NCBI GenBank assembly: GCA_035249985.1
Contig: DATFFP010000028.1
Span: 87,243-151,242, forward strand
Direction: 5' to 3'
Source: JAICNG01 sp035249985
GTDB taxonomy: Bacteria; Gemmatimonadota; Gemmatimonadetes; Gemmatimonadales; Gemmatimonadaceae
Length of the DNA stretch: 64,000 bases
Each line of letters begins with the position of its first letter. Position 1 is the stretch's first letter. The notes under the pieces are model-generated. The model did not search any database and had not been told where the DNA came from. It was given only the letters and a program-made list of their open reading frames with translations. The position numbers were made by a program, and so were the translations under genes. This document shows positions 32,776 to 42,897 of the stretch, in pieces.

Positions 32776-35700
32776 ATGATCGTCCTCGCCCCCTCTTGGG
32801 TATCCGATGATGGACCCGCCGCTTCGCCCTATCCGCGTTTGAGATCGCCGTCAGGCGCCGGGAGCCCTCTGCCGTCGCTCCCACTCGTCGGGCGCTCGAC
32901 CGAGCTGTCCATGCTCGGCGCGCTTCTGGACGCGGCCGAGAAAGGGCGAGGAACGACGCTCTTGCTCGAGGGAGAGGGCGGGCAAGGGAAGACGCGACTC
33001 GCGCTTGCGACAGCCGAGCGCGCCACGAAGCGGGGCTGGCTCGTCGCGATCGGCCGCGCCTATCCGGTGGAAGTCGGTGTTCCCTATGCGCTCTTCGCCG
33101 ACGCCCTCCTCCCGCTGCTGCGCACGCTCGATCCGGCCACTCTGTCCGTGTTGACGAGAGGCTCGGTCGCTGAGCTGTCACATCTCTTTCCGCTCCTTGC
33201 CACGGGCGAGGCGCCGATTCGAGGTGCGAGCGACCAGGGCAGCGAGGTCAAGACGCGCCTCCTGTGGAATTTCGCGCAGCTCGTGTCGCGCCTCGCGCAG
33301 AAGCGGCCGCTGCTGCTCATCCTCGAGAATCTCCACTGGGCCGATGAGTCCTCACTCGAGATGCTGCACTTCACCGCTCGGCAGCTCGGCACGTCTCGTG
33401 TTCTCGTCGTGGGAACGTACAACCTGTCGGCTCCCGAGCGCGCGGCGTCGCTCATCTCGCTCCGGCAGTCGCTGGTGGGGTTGGGCGCGGCGCGCGAGCA
33501 TCATCTCGGTCCCCTTTCGCGCGCGGCCACGGACGAGCTCGTGCACGCGGTCTTCGGTGTGTCGGACGCGGTATCACGCGAGTTCGCCGCACTGCTCTAC
33601 GGGTGGACGCGCGGGAATCCCTTCTTCGTCGAGGAAACCCTCAAGGCGCTCGTCGGCTCGGGCCGCCTCTACGAGCGCGATGGTGCATGGCACGGCTGGG
33701 AGATCGCCGACCTCGATCTTCCACGCACCGTCCGCGAAGCCGTCGTCGCGCGACTCGACCGCCTCTCACCGCACGCGCAGCGCGTGGCGGCAATGGCGGC
33801 CGTCATCGGTACGCGCGCGCCGTACGACGTGCTCGACGCGGTAGTGGGGATGCCACGCGCGCAGCTCGTCGAGGCCATCGACGAGCTGCGCGCGCAACAC
33901 ATCCTCGATGAGCGCCGCGAGAACGATCGGATCGTTTACGACTTCTCGCATCCGATTCTTCGCGATGTGATCTATCAGGAGATGGGACTGGCGCGCGCGC
34001 GCCTCCTGCACGCGTCGGTCGCCGACGCGCTCGAGCGTCATTACGGAGACACCGCCGACGAGCATGCCGACGAGCTCGCCTACCATTTCGCGCGCGCCGA
34101 TGCCCGCGACGTGGCACCCAAGGCGACGCGCTATCTCGCCCTCGCGGGCCGCAAGGCGCTTACGAAGCATGCCAATCGTGAGGCCGCCAGCTATCTCAGC
34201 GCGGCCCTCGACCTCACACGCAACGGTGGCGTCGACGCGGCGGCAGAATCGGCGATCATCGAAGGACTGGCGCGCGCGCGACAACGGCTGGGCGAATACG
34301 ATGCGGCCGTTGCACTTTGGGAGCGTGCGCGTGAGCACGCCCAGCGCGCGAACGATCTTGCGCGTCTGGCCGACATCGAGCGCCGGCTTGGGCTGGCGTC
34401 CTTCTGGCGCGGTCGCCACGACGAGGCGCTCGACCGGTACGAGGCGGCGCTGACCGCGGCGACGACTGCGGGCGCGGAGAGCGTGACAGCGCGCGTGCGG
34501 CTGGCCAAGGGCATGTGCCTCCAGGAGCTCGGGCGTGCTGCGGATGCCGAGCGCGAGATGGCGGAGGCCATCGCCATCGCCGAACGGTTAGGCGATGCCT
34601 CACTGCTGGCTCGCGCGCACCGCACGCAGCTGCTCTTTTACCTGTGGACGGGGCGCACCGAGCTCGCGTACAAGCATGCCGAGAGCGCGCGCGTCCTCGC
34701 GGCCGCGTCGGGCCAGCGCGTTCTCGAGTGGCTCGCGCAGTGGGCGCTCGCCACCCTCGGCGGGCTCACGGGCACTTCGGAGGACTGCGCCCGCCATCTC
34801 GCGGAGGCGGAACGGCTCGCGGACGAGCTCGATTCCCCGGTCTTTCGCGCCTGGACAGCCGAGATCGCCATCGAGCTCGCGTCAGCCACCGGCGAGTGGG
34901 AGACGGGACTCGCGCTCGCGGAGCGCACGATAGCGCTCGGGCGCAGCGTCGGTCTCCGGGCGCCACTGCCCAGGCTGCTGGTGTGGAGCGCGATCATGCA
35001 CCTGGGTCGTGGCGAGATGGAGCGCGCGAAGGCGTACATCGATGAGGCGTGGGAGCTCTCCGGCGCGTCACGCGGCGCGGGCCGACCGAGCGATGTACAC
35101 TCGGTCGTGCCCGCGCACATCGGGCTCGCGGCGTACCATCTCTTCACGGGCAACTTCGCGGAAGCGATCCGCGTCGGCGAGGCGGGTCTCGCGATCGCCG
35201 ACAAGGCCGGCGCGGTCGTGTGGGCGGTGCACCGATTACTGCCCATTCTCGCCGAGTCGGCGCTCGAGGCACGCGATCTCCGCCGTGCGGAAAAGATCGG
35301 TCAACGGCTGCGTCGCGACTCGGAGCGGCTTGGCCAGCGCGCCGGGCTTGCATGGGCCGATGCGTGCGAGGCGCTCGTCGCGATGCTGCGCGGAGAGACG
35401 GGTCGCGCGGCGGTCCTCCTCGGGAATGCGGCCGCGGCGCTCGAGGCGGTGCCGGTGGTGGCCGATGCGGCGCGCGTGCGCCGGCAGCTCGCGCGCGTCC
35501 TGGCCGAGTCGGGTGATCGTGACGGCGCGACGCGCGAGCTCCGCCGTGTGCACGACGTCTTCGTTAGGCTCGGCGCAGACCGTGAGCTCGCGCTGGCCCG
35601 CCAGCAGCTTCGCGACCTCGGTGCACGCCCTCCAGCACGCGCGTCGCTTGCCGGCACGGAGGGACTCACTGCGCGCGAGCTCGAAATCGTGCGCCTGGTC

Positions 35701-35856
35701 ACTGCTCGCAAGTCCAACAAGGAGATCGGACGAGCGCTCAACATCTCACCGCGAACCGTGAGCACGCACTTGACCAACGTGTTTACGAAGCTTGGCGTGG
35801 GTTCTCGAGGTGAGTTGGCAGATTTCGTGCGAGAGAGAGAGCTGTTTACTGGTTGA
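32776..35856 (+). CDS. LuxR-family transcriptional regulator with AAA-type ATPase and TPR-like helices
   Basis: 1026 aa, MalT/LAL-type signal-transducing ATPase. Walker A GEGGQGKT at 66-73, Walker-B region RPLLLILENLHWADESS near 180, then a winged-helix segment and about 500 residues of TPR-like helices. The C-terminal LuxR HTH reads LTARELEIVRLVTARKSNKEIGRALNISPRTVSTHLTNVFTKLGV. Such proteins bind a ligand in the helical region and activate transcription when ATP-bound. No strong ribosome site is visible before ATG 32776; an internal start is possible. It is followed at 103 nt by a histidine kinase gene, so the two may form a signalling pair. Confidence 0.9.
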   Translation: MIVLAPSWVSDDGPAASPYPRLRSPSGAGSPLPSLPLVGRSTELSMLGALLDAAEKGRGTTLLLEGEGGQGKTRLALATAERATKRGWLVAIGRAYPVEVGVPYALFADALLPLLRTLDPATLSVLTRGSVAELSHLFPLLATGEAPIRGASDQGSEVKTRLLWNFAQLVSRLAQKRPLLLILENLHWADESSLEMLHFTARQLGTSRVLVVGTYNLSAPERAASLISLRQSLVGLGAAREHHLGPLSRAATDELVHAVFGVSDAVSREFAALLYGWTRGNPFFVEETLKALVGSGRLYERDGAWHGWEIADLDLPRTVREAVVARLDRLSPHAQRVAAMAAVIGTRAPYDVLDAVVGMPRAQLVEAIDELRAQHILDERRENDRIVYDFSHPILRDVIYQEMGLARARLLHASVADALERHYGDTADEHADELAYHFARADARDVAPKATRYLALAGRKALTKHANREAASYLSAALDLTRNGGVDAAAESAIIEGLARARQRLGEYDAAVALWERAREHAQRANDLARLADIERRLGLASFWRGRHDEALDRYEAALTAATTAGAESVTARVRLAKGMCLQELGRAADAEREMAEAIAIAERLGDASLLARAHRTQLLFYLWTGRTELAYKHAESARVLAAASGQRVLEWLAQWALATLGGLTGTSEDCARHLAEAERLADELDSPVFRAWTAEIAIELASATGEWETGLALAERTIALGRSVGLRAPLPRLLVWSAIMHLGRGEMERAKAYIDEAWELSGASRGAGRPSDVHSVVPAHIGLAAYHLFTGNFAEAIRVGEAGLAIADKAGAVVWAVHRLLPILAESALEARDLRRAEKIGQRLRRDSERLGQRAGLAWADACEALVAMLRGETGRAAVLLGNAAAALEAVPVVADAARVRRQLARVLAESGDRDGATRELRRVHDVFVRLGADRELALARQQLRDLGARPPARASLAGTEGLTARELEIVRLVTARKSNKEIGRALNISPRTVSTHLTNVFTKLGVGSRGELADFVRERELFTG

Positions 35857-35958
35857 GCGCGCGTAGCGCCACCGAACTGGCACTCTCTCCCGGAGGAGCG
35901 CACGCAAGACTCTCTCGCCGACGCTCCCGTCATCGAAGCGCGCGCCACGCGACTGAGC

Positions 35959-38900
35959 GTGCGTGCGGCTGCTCTCGGCCTGGTAGTGACTGCCGTCACA
36001 CTTGCCGCGTGGCTGCGCATGCGTGGCATCGAGTTCCCCGCGACGTCGGCGGCACTCATTGCCATCCTCGCGCTTGCGTCTGCGCTCGGCGGCCTCCGAG
36101 TCGGGTTGCTCGGGGGCGTGGTCGTCGGCGCATGGGTCATGCTCGCCCGCAGCGTACCCGGATCGGTACTGTACTACGCGGATGGTGACCGCCTAACGGT
36201 CATCGCCGAGATGGGCGCGCTGGTGGTGGCCATGATGGCGGGCGCGGTGACGCATCGCCGCGCCGCGTGGCTGCGTCGAGAGTGGTGGGATGCCAGCGAC
36301 CGTGCCGACGCGGCGACCGCGCGCATTCGCGCCTTGCGCGCCGTGACCGATCCGGCGCTGGCAACCCTCTCGTACGACGACCTGCTCCGCGAGCTGCTCT
36401 CGCGCATTCGCAAGCATCTCGCGGCCGATTACGCGACGGTGCTCGAGATCTCGGAGGATGCCACGACGCTCCTTGCGTGCGCATCGAACGGACTCGAGGA
36501 GGAGGTCACGAAGGGCGTGCGGATGTCCGTGGGCGAAGGGCTGTCTGGCGAGGTGGCGCGCACGCGCGAAGCCGCCGCCGCGGATGACTTGTCGACGACG
36601 GCCCCGCGACAGGCGGTCCGCCGGTTCAGCTCCCTCGCGGCCGCACCCCTGCTCGTCGAGGGGCGGGTATTGGGCGTCCTGGAGATCGGGACAGTCGGAT
36701 CCCGTCACTTCACCGAGGACGACCTTCGGCTGCTGCAGCTCGTCGCCGATCGCGTGGCAACGGCCATCGCGCAGGCCAGGCTGCTCGACGCTGAGCGTGG
36801 CGCGCGGACCGCCGCCGTCGATGCACAACATCGCTATCGGGATCTGGTCGAAGGGATCGATGCGATCGTCTGGGAGGCCGACGCGCAAACCCGCACGTTC
36901 ACCTTCGTCAATCGCCGGGCGGAATCGATGTTGGGCTGGACGGCCGACGTCTGGCTGGAGCCGAATGCGTACATCGAACGGATCGTTCATCCCCTCGATC
37001 GGGATCATGTGCGCGAGCATCTCGCTCGCGTCGCGGAGTCGTGCGAGCACAGCGAGAGCGAGTATCGCCTGCTGAGCGCCGATGGTCGGGTCACGTGGAT
37101 GCGTGAGATGGTGTACGGAGCGCGCGATGAATACGGACGGCCGTGCCAGCTCCGGGGCGTGCTCATCGACATCGGCATGCGGAAGCGCGCCGAGCGGCGG
37201 CTCGCGGCACAGTTCGTCGTCACGCAGACGCTCGCCGAATCGAGCGACATGGCCGAAGCCGCGCCGCGGATATTGCGCGGCATCTGCAACAGCCTCGGCT
37301 GGGACGTGGGCCTCCACTGGGCGCTCGATCCTGAGGAGCAAGTGTTGCGCTGCGCGGACATTCACGTCGTGGACAAGGAGCACGAGGCATTCGCCGAATC
37401 CAATCGCGCCATCGTGTTCGGGCGCGGCGTCGGGGTTCCCGGGCAAACCTGGGCCTCGGCAGCGCCCCTCTGGATTCCCGACGTCACGCGCGAGAAGGGT
37501 TTCACCCGCGCCGAGCTGTTCGCGCGAGGGGATATCCACGCCATGCTGGCATTCCCGCTCATCGACGCGGGCCGCGTCGTGGGCGTGATGGAATTCCTCA
37601 GCACCGACATCCGCTACCCCGATGACGAGCTGTTACAGATGGCGCAGAGCATCGGCAGCCAGGCAGGTCAGTTTCTGGAGCGCCGCCGCGCCGAGCTCGC
37701 GGTGCGTGAGAGCGAAGCGCGCACGCGCGCGGTCATCGACAGCGCCATCGACTGCGTGATCTCGTTCGATGCATCGGGACGCATCACCGACTGGAATCCC
37801 GCGGCCGAGCGCACCTTTGGATGGCCGCCAGCACGAGCGGTTGGGGAGGAAATGGCGGCGCTGATTTTGCCGCCCTCGCCTCGCGAGATATTCCGTGCTG
37901 CGCTGCGCGAGCACCTCGAAACGGGTGAAACGCGATTCCTCGGCCGACGCATCGAGCTCCGCGGGCTGCGGTCGGATGGAACCGAGTTCCCGGTGGAGCT
38001 CACCATTACACGCGTACCCGCGGCAGGGCCTCCCTCGTTTACCGGCTACTGGCGCGACATCTCCGACCGCAAGCGCGCCGAGGAGATGCAGCGGTTTCTC
38101 ATGGAGGCGAGCCGAGTCCTGGCGTCGACACTCGACGGCGACCAGGCCCTTACCGAGCTCAGCCGCCTCGTCGTTCCTACACTGGCCGACTGGTGTGTCG
38201 TCGACGTCATCGACGAATCCCATCCGGAGCAGCTGCAGCGCGTCGCCGTGGCGCATGCCGACCGCGCCAAGGCCGAGCGTGTCAAGCAGCTCAGCGCACG
38301 CCATCCGATCTCGCTCGACGCGCCATCGGGCCCGGGACACGTGGCGCGCACCGGCGAGGCCGAGCTCGTCCCGGTCGTAACGCCGGAGAGGATCGATCCG
38401 GACGCGCCCGACGATCGCGGAAGCACCATGGAGGGGATCACACCGGTCTCCTACGTCTCCGTTCCCATCGAGGCCCGTGATCGCATGCTCGGCGTTCTCA
38501 CATTGGTGAGCGCCGAGTCGAGGCGGCGATACGGCGACCAGGAGCTCGCGCTCGCGCAGGAAGTCGCGCGCCGGGCGGCGATGGCGGTGGACAACGCCCG
38601 CCTCTACGAGACGGCGCTCATCGCCAGCCGAGCGAAGAGCGACTTTCTCGCCGTCATGTCGCACGAGCTGCGCACGCCACTGAATGCGATCATCGGCTAC
38701 GCCGAGCTGCTCCTCATGGGCGTGCCGACGGCGATCCCGCCGCAGACGCACGGCCATGTGCAACGGATCCGCACCGCGTCGCGTCACCTGCTCGAGATCG
38801 TCGAGGAGATTCTCACCTTCTCACGGATGGAAGCGGGGCGCGAGGCCGTCGTCCGCGCACCGGCGGATGCGGTGGCGCTCGTCCGCGATACGATCGTGCT

Positions 38901-39381
38901 CATCGAGCCCATGGCGCGGGAGAAAGGGCTCGACTTCGTCACGCGCGTGCCGAACCACGCCATCGCGATGGAGACCGACGCGGGCAAGGTGCGTCAGATT
39001 CTCCTCAACCTGCTCTCGAATGCGGTGAAATTCACCGAGCGCGGTCATGTCGCGCTGACGCTGACCGAGCGCGACGGCGGCATTGTCGTGGAGGTGGAGG
39101 ATACCGGCATCGGGATCTCGCAGGACAACGCCGATCGCGTGTTCGAGCCCTTCTGGCAGGTCCAGCAGTCCGCGACTCGTCAGGCAGGGGGCACCGGGCT
39201 TGGCCTCAGCGTCGCTCGCCGGCTCGCGCGACTCCTCGGTGGCGACCTCGCACTCGAGAGTACTCCCGGGCAGGGGAGCCGGTTCAGGGTGACGTTACCG
39301 CTCCGTGCGCCGGTGACGGAGAGCGCTCGTCCCCCGAGGGAAGAAGCTCGACACGACAGGGCGGCGCGGCGAGCGAGTTAG
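35959..39381 (+). CDS. Membrane sensor histidine kinase with GAF and PAS domains
   Basis: 1140 aa from GTG 35959, the only normal start codon after the in-frame stop at 35854. Three hydrophobic helices in residues 1-90, then GAF (about 130-270), PAS (about 290-410), GAF (about 420-575), PAS (about 585-705), GAF (about 720-880). HisKA follows with phospho-acceptor His902 in MSHELRTPLNAIIGYAELL, then HATPase_c (about 990-1115) with QILLNLLSNAVKFTERG, VEDTGIGIS and GGTGLGLSVARRLARLLGGDL. It lacks a receiver domain. The hydrophobic N-terminus may sense at the membrane. Partner regulator unknown; the LuxR gene upstream has no receiver domain. Confidence 0.92.
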   Translation: MRAAALGLVVTAVTLAAWLRMRGIEFPATSAALIAILALASALGGLRVGLLGGVVVGAWVMLARSVPGSVLYYADGDRLTVIAEMGALVVAMMAGAVTHRRAAWLRREWWDASDRADAATARIRALRAVTDPALATLSYDDLLRELLSRIRKHLAADYATVLEISEDATTLLACASNGLEEEVTKGVRMSVGEGLSGEVARTREAAAADDLSTTAPRQAVRRFSSLAAAPLLVEGRVLGVLEIGTVGSRHFTEDDLRLLQLVADRVATAIAQARLLDAERGARTAAVDAQHRYRDLVEGIDAIVWEADAQTRTFTFVNRRAESMLGWTADVWLEPNAYIERIVHPLDRDHVREHLARVAESCEHSESEYRLLSADGRVTWMREMVYGARDEYGRPCQLRGVLIDIGMRKRAERRLAAQFVVTQTLAESSDMAEAAPRILRGICNSLGWDVGLHWALDPEEQVLRCADIHVVDKEHEAFAESNRAIVFGRGVGVPGQTWASAAPLWIPDVTREKGFTRAELFARGDIHAMLAFPLIDAGRVVGVMEFLSTDIRYPDDELLQMAQSIGSQAGQFLERRRAELAVRESEARTRAVIDSAIDCVISFDASGRITDWNPAAERTFGWPPARAVGEEMAALILPPSPREIFRAALREHLETGETRFLGRRIELRGLRSDGTEFPVELTITRVPAAGPPSFTGYWRDISDRKRAEEMQRFLMEASRVLASTLDGDQALTELSRLVVPTLADWCVVDVIDESHPEQLQRVAVAHADRAKAERVKQLSARHPISLDAPSGPGHVARTGEAELVPVVTPERIDPDAPDDRGSTMEGITPVSYVSVPIEARDRMLGVLTLVSAESRRRYGDQELALAQEVARRAAMAVDNARLYETALIASRAKSDFLAVMSHELRTPLNAIIGYAELLLMGVPTAIPPQTHGHVQRIRTASRHLLEIVEEILTFSRMEAGREAVVRAPADAVALVRDTIVLIEPMAREKGLDFVTRVPNHAIAMETDAGKVRQILLNLLSNAVKFTERGHVALTLTERDGGIVVEVEDTGIGISQDNADRVFEPFWQVQQSATRQAGGTGLGLSVARRLARLLGGDLALESTPGQGSRFRVTLPLRAPVTESARPPREEARHDRAARRAS

Positions 39382-39610
39382 CGAACCACATCTGAATTTC
39401 GGGTGCAGCCGCAGCGCCGCTGTAACGCAGAAGACCGCAACGGGACGGGCGCTCCCTACGACCGACACATCAGGCTCTCGTCCTAGGCGCCGCAGAGAAA
39501 CGCAACGCTTTTGCAGTACTGCGGTCATTGGACGAGGGGGAAGACCATACGCGACAGCGGGACTCTGTCCGGTTGCGGCTTCTGCGGTTTCATGGACCTC
39601 TACTCATGCC

Positions 39611-41902
39611 TCAGACGCGGTCCACTAGCTCTCCCCTTCTCTCTCCGGCCCGAAGCAAGCGCATGCCCGCGGATGTTCCGACCAAGCGCACGGCACCGCT
39701 GGGCCACCAGTTCCATTGTCCCGCGAGCTGTAGCAGCGCCGGCCCGATCGCCATGCGAACGACGGTTGCGTCGATCAGCACCGCGGTCGCGAGGGCGAAG
39801 CCCAGCATTTGAATGAGCAGGACGTCGCCGAGCGTGAACGCCCCGAACACGACGATCATGATCGCCGCCGCACTGGTGATGACGCTCCCCGTCCGCGACA
39901 CGCCTTCCACGATCGCGTCGGCGTCGCTGGCGCCCGCCCGGCGCGCCTCCATGATCCGGGACACGAGGAAGAGCTCGTAGTCCATACTGAGGCCGAAGAC
40001 GATGCAGAAGACCAGCACCGGGATCATGGGAAACGTGCCGCCCGGTGGTGCCTCATGACCGAGGAGCTGGATGCCAACGCCATCGCCGAATACCAGGACC
40101 ATCGCGCCGAAGGCCGCCCCCACCGAGAGCAGATTGAGCAGCACTGCCTTGAGGGGAATCAGGACGGAGCGCAACGCCAGGCTCAGAACAATCAGGGTCG
40201 CGGCGACGACGACCAACGCCAGCAAGGGGAACCGGCCGGTGAGGGCGGCACGATAGTCGGCGTTGAAGGCAGGAATGCCACCCACGAACATCCGCGCACC
40301 CCGAGCTCCGCTGAGGTCCGCGGCGCCTTGCGCGCGCAGCCGGCCAGCGAGATCGACGAGCGCGTTAGGTGACGCGCTGTTCGTGGGCACCACCTCGAGA
40401 ACCGTCGCGCGTTCATCGTGCGAGACGAAGGTGGCTTTCACCGCCTCCGGCAGCAGCGAGGCCAGCATCGGCCCTGGAAGAGCGCCCGGCGCGAGAGTCG
40501 GGAGCGAACGCACGCGCGCGACCTCAGGCTCGCGGAGCAGGGCGGCCGTCATGCGCGACATCGCTCGCCACCCGGCATGATCGAGCACCGACATACCCGA
40601 TGGCAGGTCGAGCACGATGCGGATGCTTTGCACGACATTGCCGCGTTCCATCGACTGCAGATCACGAACGGCGCGCGCGGATTCCATTTCCCGAGGCAGC
40701 CAGTCGCCGCGGGGAAGGCGCGTGTCGAGTCGCGTAGCCTGCCACGCCAGCGCGATGATCGGAAGCACGCCGACCACGAGCACGGTACGGGGCCGCCGTA
40801 CCGCGAAGCGTGCCCACCCCGCCCATCGTGACTCACGACGCGGCGCTCGCACCCGGCGCACCCGGCCGAGCTCCAGGCGCGATCCACAGATCGCGAGGGC
40901 GGCGGGCACGAGCGTCACCGCTACCGACGCCGAGATCATCGTGACGAGCAGCCCCCCGACGGCAATCGCGCGAATCTCATCCAGGGGAACCAGAAGCAGG
41001 GCCCCGAAGCCGATGGCGACGGTGCCCGCCGAGAGCATGACCGTCGGTCCCGCGCGCGTGGCACAGAGGGCCGCCGCGTGATGCACCGACGAGCCATCGA
41101 TCCGCGCGGAGCGGAAACGGCTCACCATGAGCAGGGCATAGTCGATACCGAGCCCGATGCCGAGCATGGAGACGACGTTCTGGAGGACGATCGAGAGCGG
41201 CCACCAGGTCGCGGCCACCGCGGCGATGCCTAACGTCGTTCCGACGGCGATTCCGGCGGCAAGCAGCGGGAGCATCGCTGCCGCCAGCGCACCGAACGCG
41301 ATGAGCAGCACCGCCAGCGTCAAAGGAAGCGCACGACGCTCCGCGCCTTCCGCCGCCGCAGCGCTCGCCTCGCGCAGGTCCGCATTGAGCGCGACCTCAC
41401 CCGTCCATCGCACCGTCGCGGTAGGATGGCGAAGGCGAAGCTCACGCTCGAGATCCGCCGAGGCCTGACGTAGCTCCGGCAGCATCCGATCGGCGCGATC
41501 ATCGGTCCGCTCGAGCCCGACGACCAGAAATGTGCCGGTTTCCCCAACACCGACGAACAGCGAATCGGCGTCGTCCAGATACGAGAACGTGCGCGTTACG
41601 TACGGCTGATCGCTGAGCGTCCGCACGATCCCTTCGAGCACACCACGACCCTGTGGAGTGTCGGGACCGGGAATACCGGTTAACACCAGGACGGCCCAGC
41701 GTGCGAACGGTGAGCCAAACCGTGTGGCGAGGATCTCCTCTACGGCCGCCGACTCGCTGCCCGTGACGCGTGCAGCGACGGTGAGGCGAGCCTCGATCGT
41801 CCGTGCGAAGGGAAAGAGCCCTCCGACGGTAAGCAGCCACCCGCCGGCGACGAGCCAGCGCCGTCGGACGACAACCGCGGCGAGTCGCTCAAACCCAGCC
41901 AT
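39611..41902 (-). CDS. MMPL/RND-family lipid exporter
   Basis: 763 aa from ATG 41902 (MAGFERLAAVVVRRRWLVAGGWLL), overlapping the end of the radical SAM gene by 14 bp. Two halves each with an N-terminal helix, a periplasmic loop and five-six helices. The proton-relay motifs of MMPL proteins are present in both halves: GLGIDYALLMVSRFR and GLSMDYELFLVSRIMEA. MmpL proteins move lipids or lipid-linked products across the inner membrane using the proton gradient. As last gene of the cluster it probably exports the product. Confidence 0.92.
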   Translation of the reverse strand: MAGFERLAAVVVRRRWLVAGGWLLTVGGLFPFARTIEARLTVAARVTGSESAAVEEILATRFGSPFARWAVLVLTGIPGPDTPQGRGVLEGIVRTLSDQPYVTRTFSYLDDADSLFVGVGETGTFLVVGLERTDDRADRMLPELRQASADLERELRLRHPTATVRWTGEVALNADLREASAAAAEGAERRALPLTLAVLLIAFGALAAAMLPLLAAGIAVGTTLGIAAVAATWWPLSIVLQNVVSMLGIGLGIDYALLMVSRFRSARIDGSSVHHAAALCATRAGPTVMLSAGTVAIGFGALLLVPLDEIRAIAVGGLLVTMISASVAVTLVPAALAICGSRLELGRVRRVRAPRRESRWAGWARFAVRRPRTVLVVGVLPIIALAWQATRLDTRLPRGDWLPREMESARAVRDLQSMERGNVVQSIRIVLDLPSGMSVLDHAGWRAMSRMTAALLREPEVARVRSLPTLAPGALPGPMLASLLPEAVKATFVSHDERATVLEVVPTNSASPNALVDLAGRLRAQGAADLSGARGARMFVGGIPAFNADYRAALTGRFPLLALVVVAATLIVLSLALRSVLIPLKAVLLNLLSVGAAFGAMVLVFGDGVGIQLLGHEAPPGGTFPMIPVLVFCIVFGLSMDYELFLVSRIMEARRAGASDADAIVEGVSRTGSVITSAAAIMIVVFGAFTLGDVLLIQMLGFALATAVLIDATVVRMAIGPALLQLAGQWNWWPSGAVRLVGTSAGMRLLRAGERRGELVDRV

Positions 41903-42890
41903 CTTTCCACAGCGAGCAATTACGGCAGGCGGGCAGCGTTTCGTAGTCACGACGGTACACCGCCGCCCGAATCTCACGCATCCGCTCGCCATTCCATATC
42001 TCGGCGATCGTCTGGTCGCGAACGTTCCCGAGTATCTCCTTTCGGGCCCAGTCGTGGGTGCAGAGAAGTACGCTTCCGTCGTGGAGGATGTCCGTCGTCG
42101 CGAACGGGGCCGGACAGTGACCGAGCCAGGCCCGCGCCGCGCGGCGCCCAATGCGATGGATGAGCGGTACCTGCTCGCGCGTGAGGCGCAGCTTCTCGTC
42201 GAACTCGGGGAGCGCGCCCACGCGGTTGTTCGCCGTGTAGATGAACACCGGAATCCCGCGCGCCCGCCAGCGCGTCGCGAACTCGCGAACCTCGGCGGCG
42301 TTGTCGCGCAGCTTCACCAGACGAACGAACACACTCGTCCGCGGCAGCTGCGCATCGATCACGCGCTCGACACCAGCGATGACCTCCTCGAAATCGAGCC
42401 CAATGCGGATGCGCTCGTAGGTCGCTTTGCTGACGGCGTCCAGACTGATGTCGAGGACGTCCAGCTCGACGTCGCGAATCCGCTCGATGGCCTCCGCGGT
42501 GAGAAAGGCGCCGTTCGTGACGAGCTCCACTTCGACACGGCCGCGCGTGACCTGCTTGAAGCGCGCTATGCGATCGAAGAGCTTCTTGTCGAGGAAGGGC
42601 TCGTTCTGGAGCATCGGCACGAAGGTGTGCACCTCCGGCCGGTCCGCGATTTCGGCGATGATCTTCTCGAAGAGCTCATCGTCCATCCGTCCGCGCGGGA
42701 ATTCCTTCTTGAATAGCGGATAGGGACACATGACACACGACGCGTTGCAGGCGTTGATCGTCTGCAGCTGGATCAGGGCGGGGAACGGCTGCGCCGCCAT
42801 GTCGTGCGCCGGCGAGTAGCGTCGGTTGGCCGCACGCAACGCGCGGTAAAAGCGCATCTGGTAGCCGATCCTGGTCATCTTCGTGGCCAT
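41889..42890 (-). CDS. Radical SAM protein with SPASM/twitch C-terminus
   Basis: 333 aa from ATG 42890. The CX3CX2C cluster motif is at Cys48, Cys52, Cys55 (NACNASCVMCPYP). TIM-barrel strands follow with ELVTNGAFL and LDISLDAVSKATYERIR. The C-terminus carries extra cysteines, GHCPAPF, VLLCTHD and ACRNC, with a typical GNVRDQTIAEIWNGERMREIR linker, so it can hold an auxiliary Fe-S cluster. Reaction cannot be predicted. It lies seven bases after the GNAT gene and overlaps the MMPL gene. Confidence 0.92.
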   Translation of the reverse strand: MATKMTRIGYQMRFYRALRAANRRYSPAHDMAAQPFPALIQLQTINACNASCVMCPYPLFKKEFPRGRMDDELFEKIIAEIADRPEVHTFVPMLQNEPFLDKKLFDRIARFKQVTRGRVEVELVTNGAFLTAEAIERIRDVELDVLDISLDAVSKATYERIRIGLDFEEVIAGVERVIDAQLPRTSVFVRLVKLRDNAAEVREFATRWRARGIPVFIYTANNRVGALPEFDEKLRLTREQVPLIHRIGRRAARAWLGHCPAPFATTDILHDGSVLLCTHDWARKEILGNVRDQTIAEIWNGERMREIRAAVYRRDYETLPACRNCSLWKDGWV

Positions 42891-42897
42891 GGGCGCC

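Noticed and set aside
39382..39610. Possible small gene or RNA between the histidine kinase and MMPL genes
   Set aside because: No open frame with a ribosome site, no hairpin or promoter I can support.
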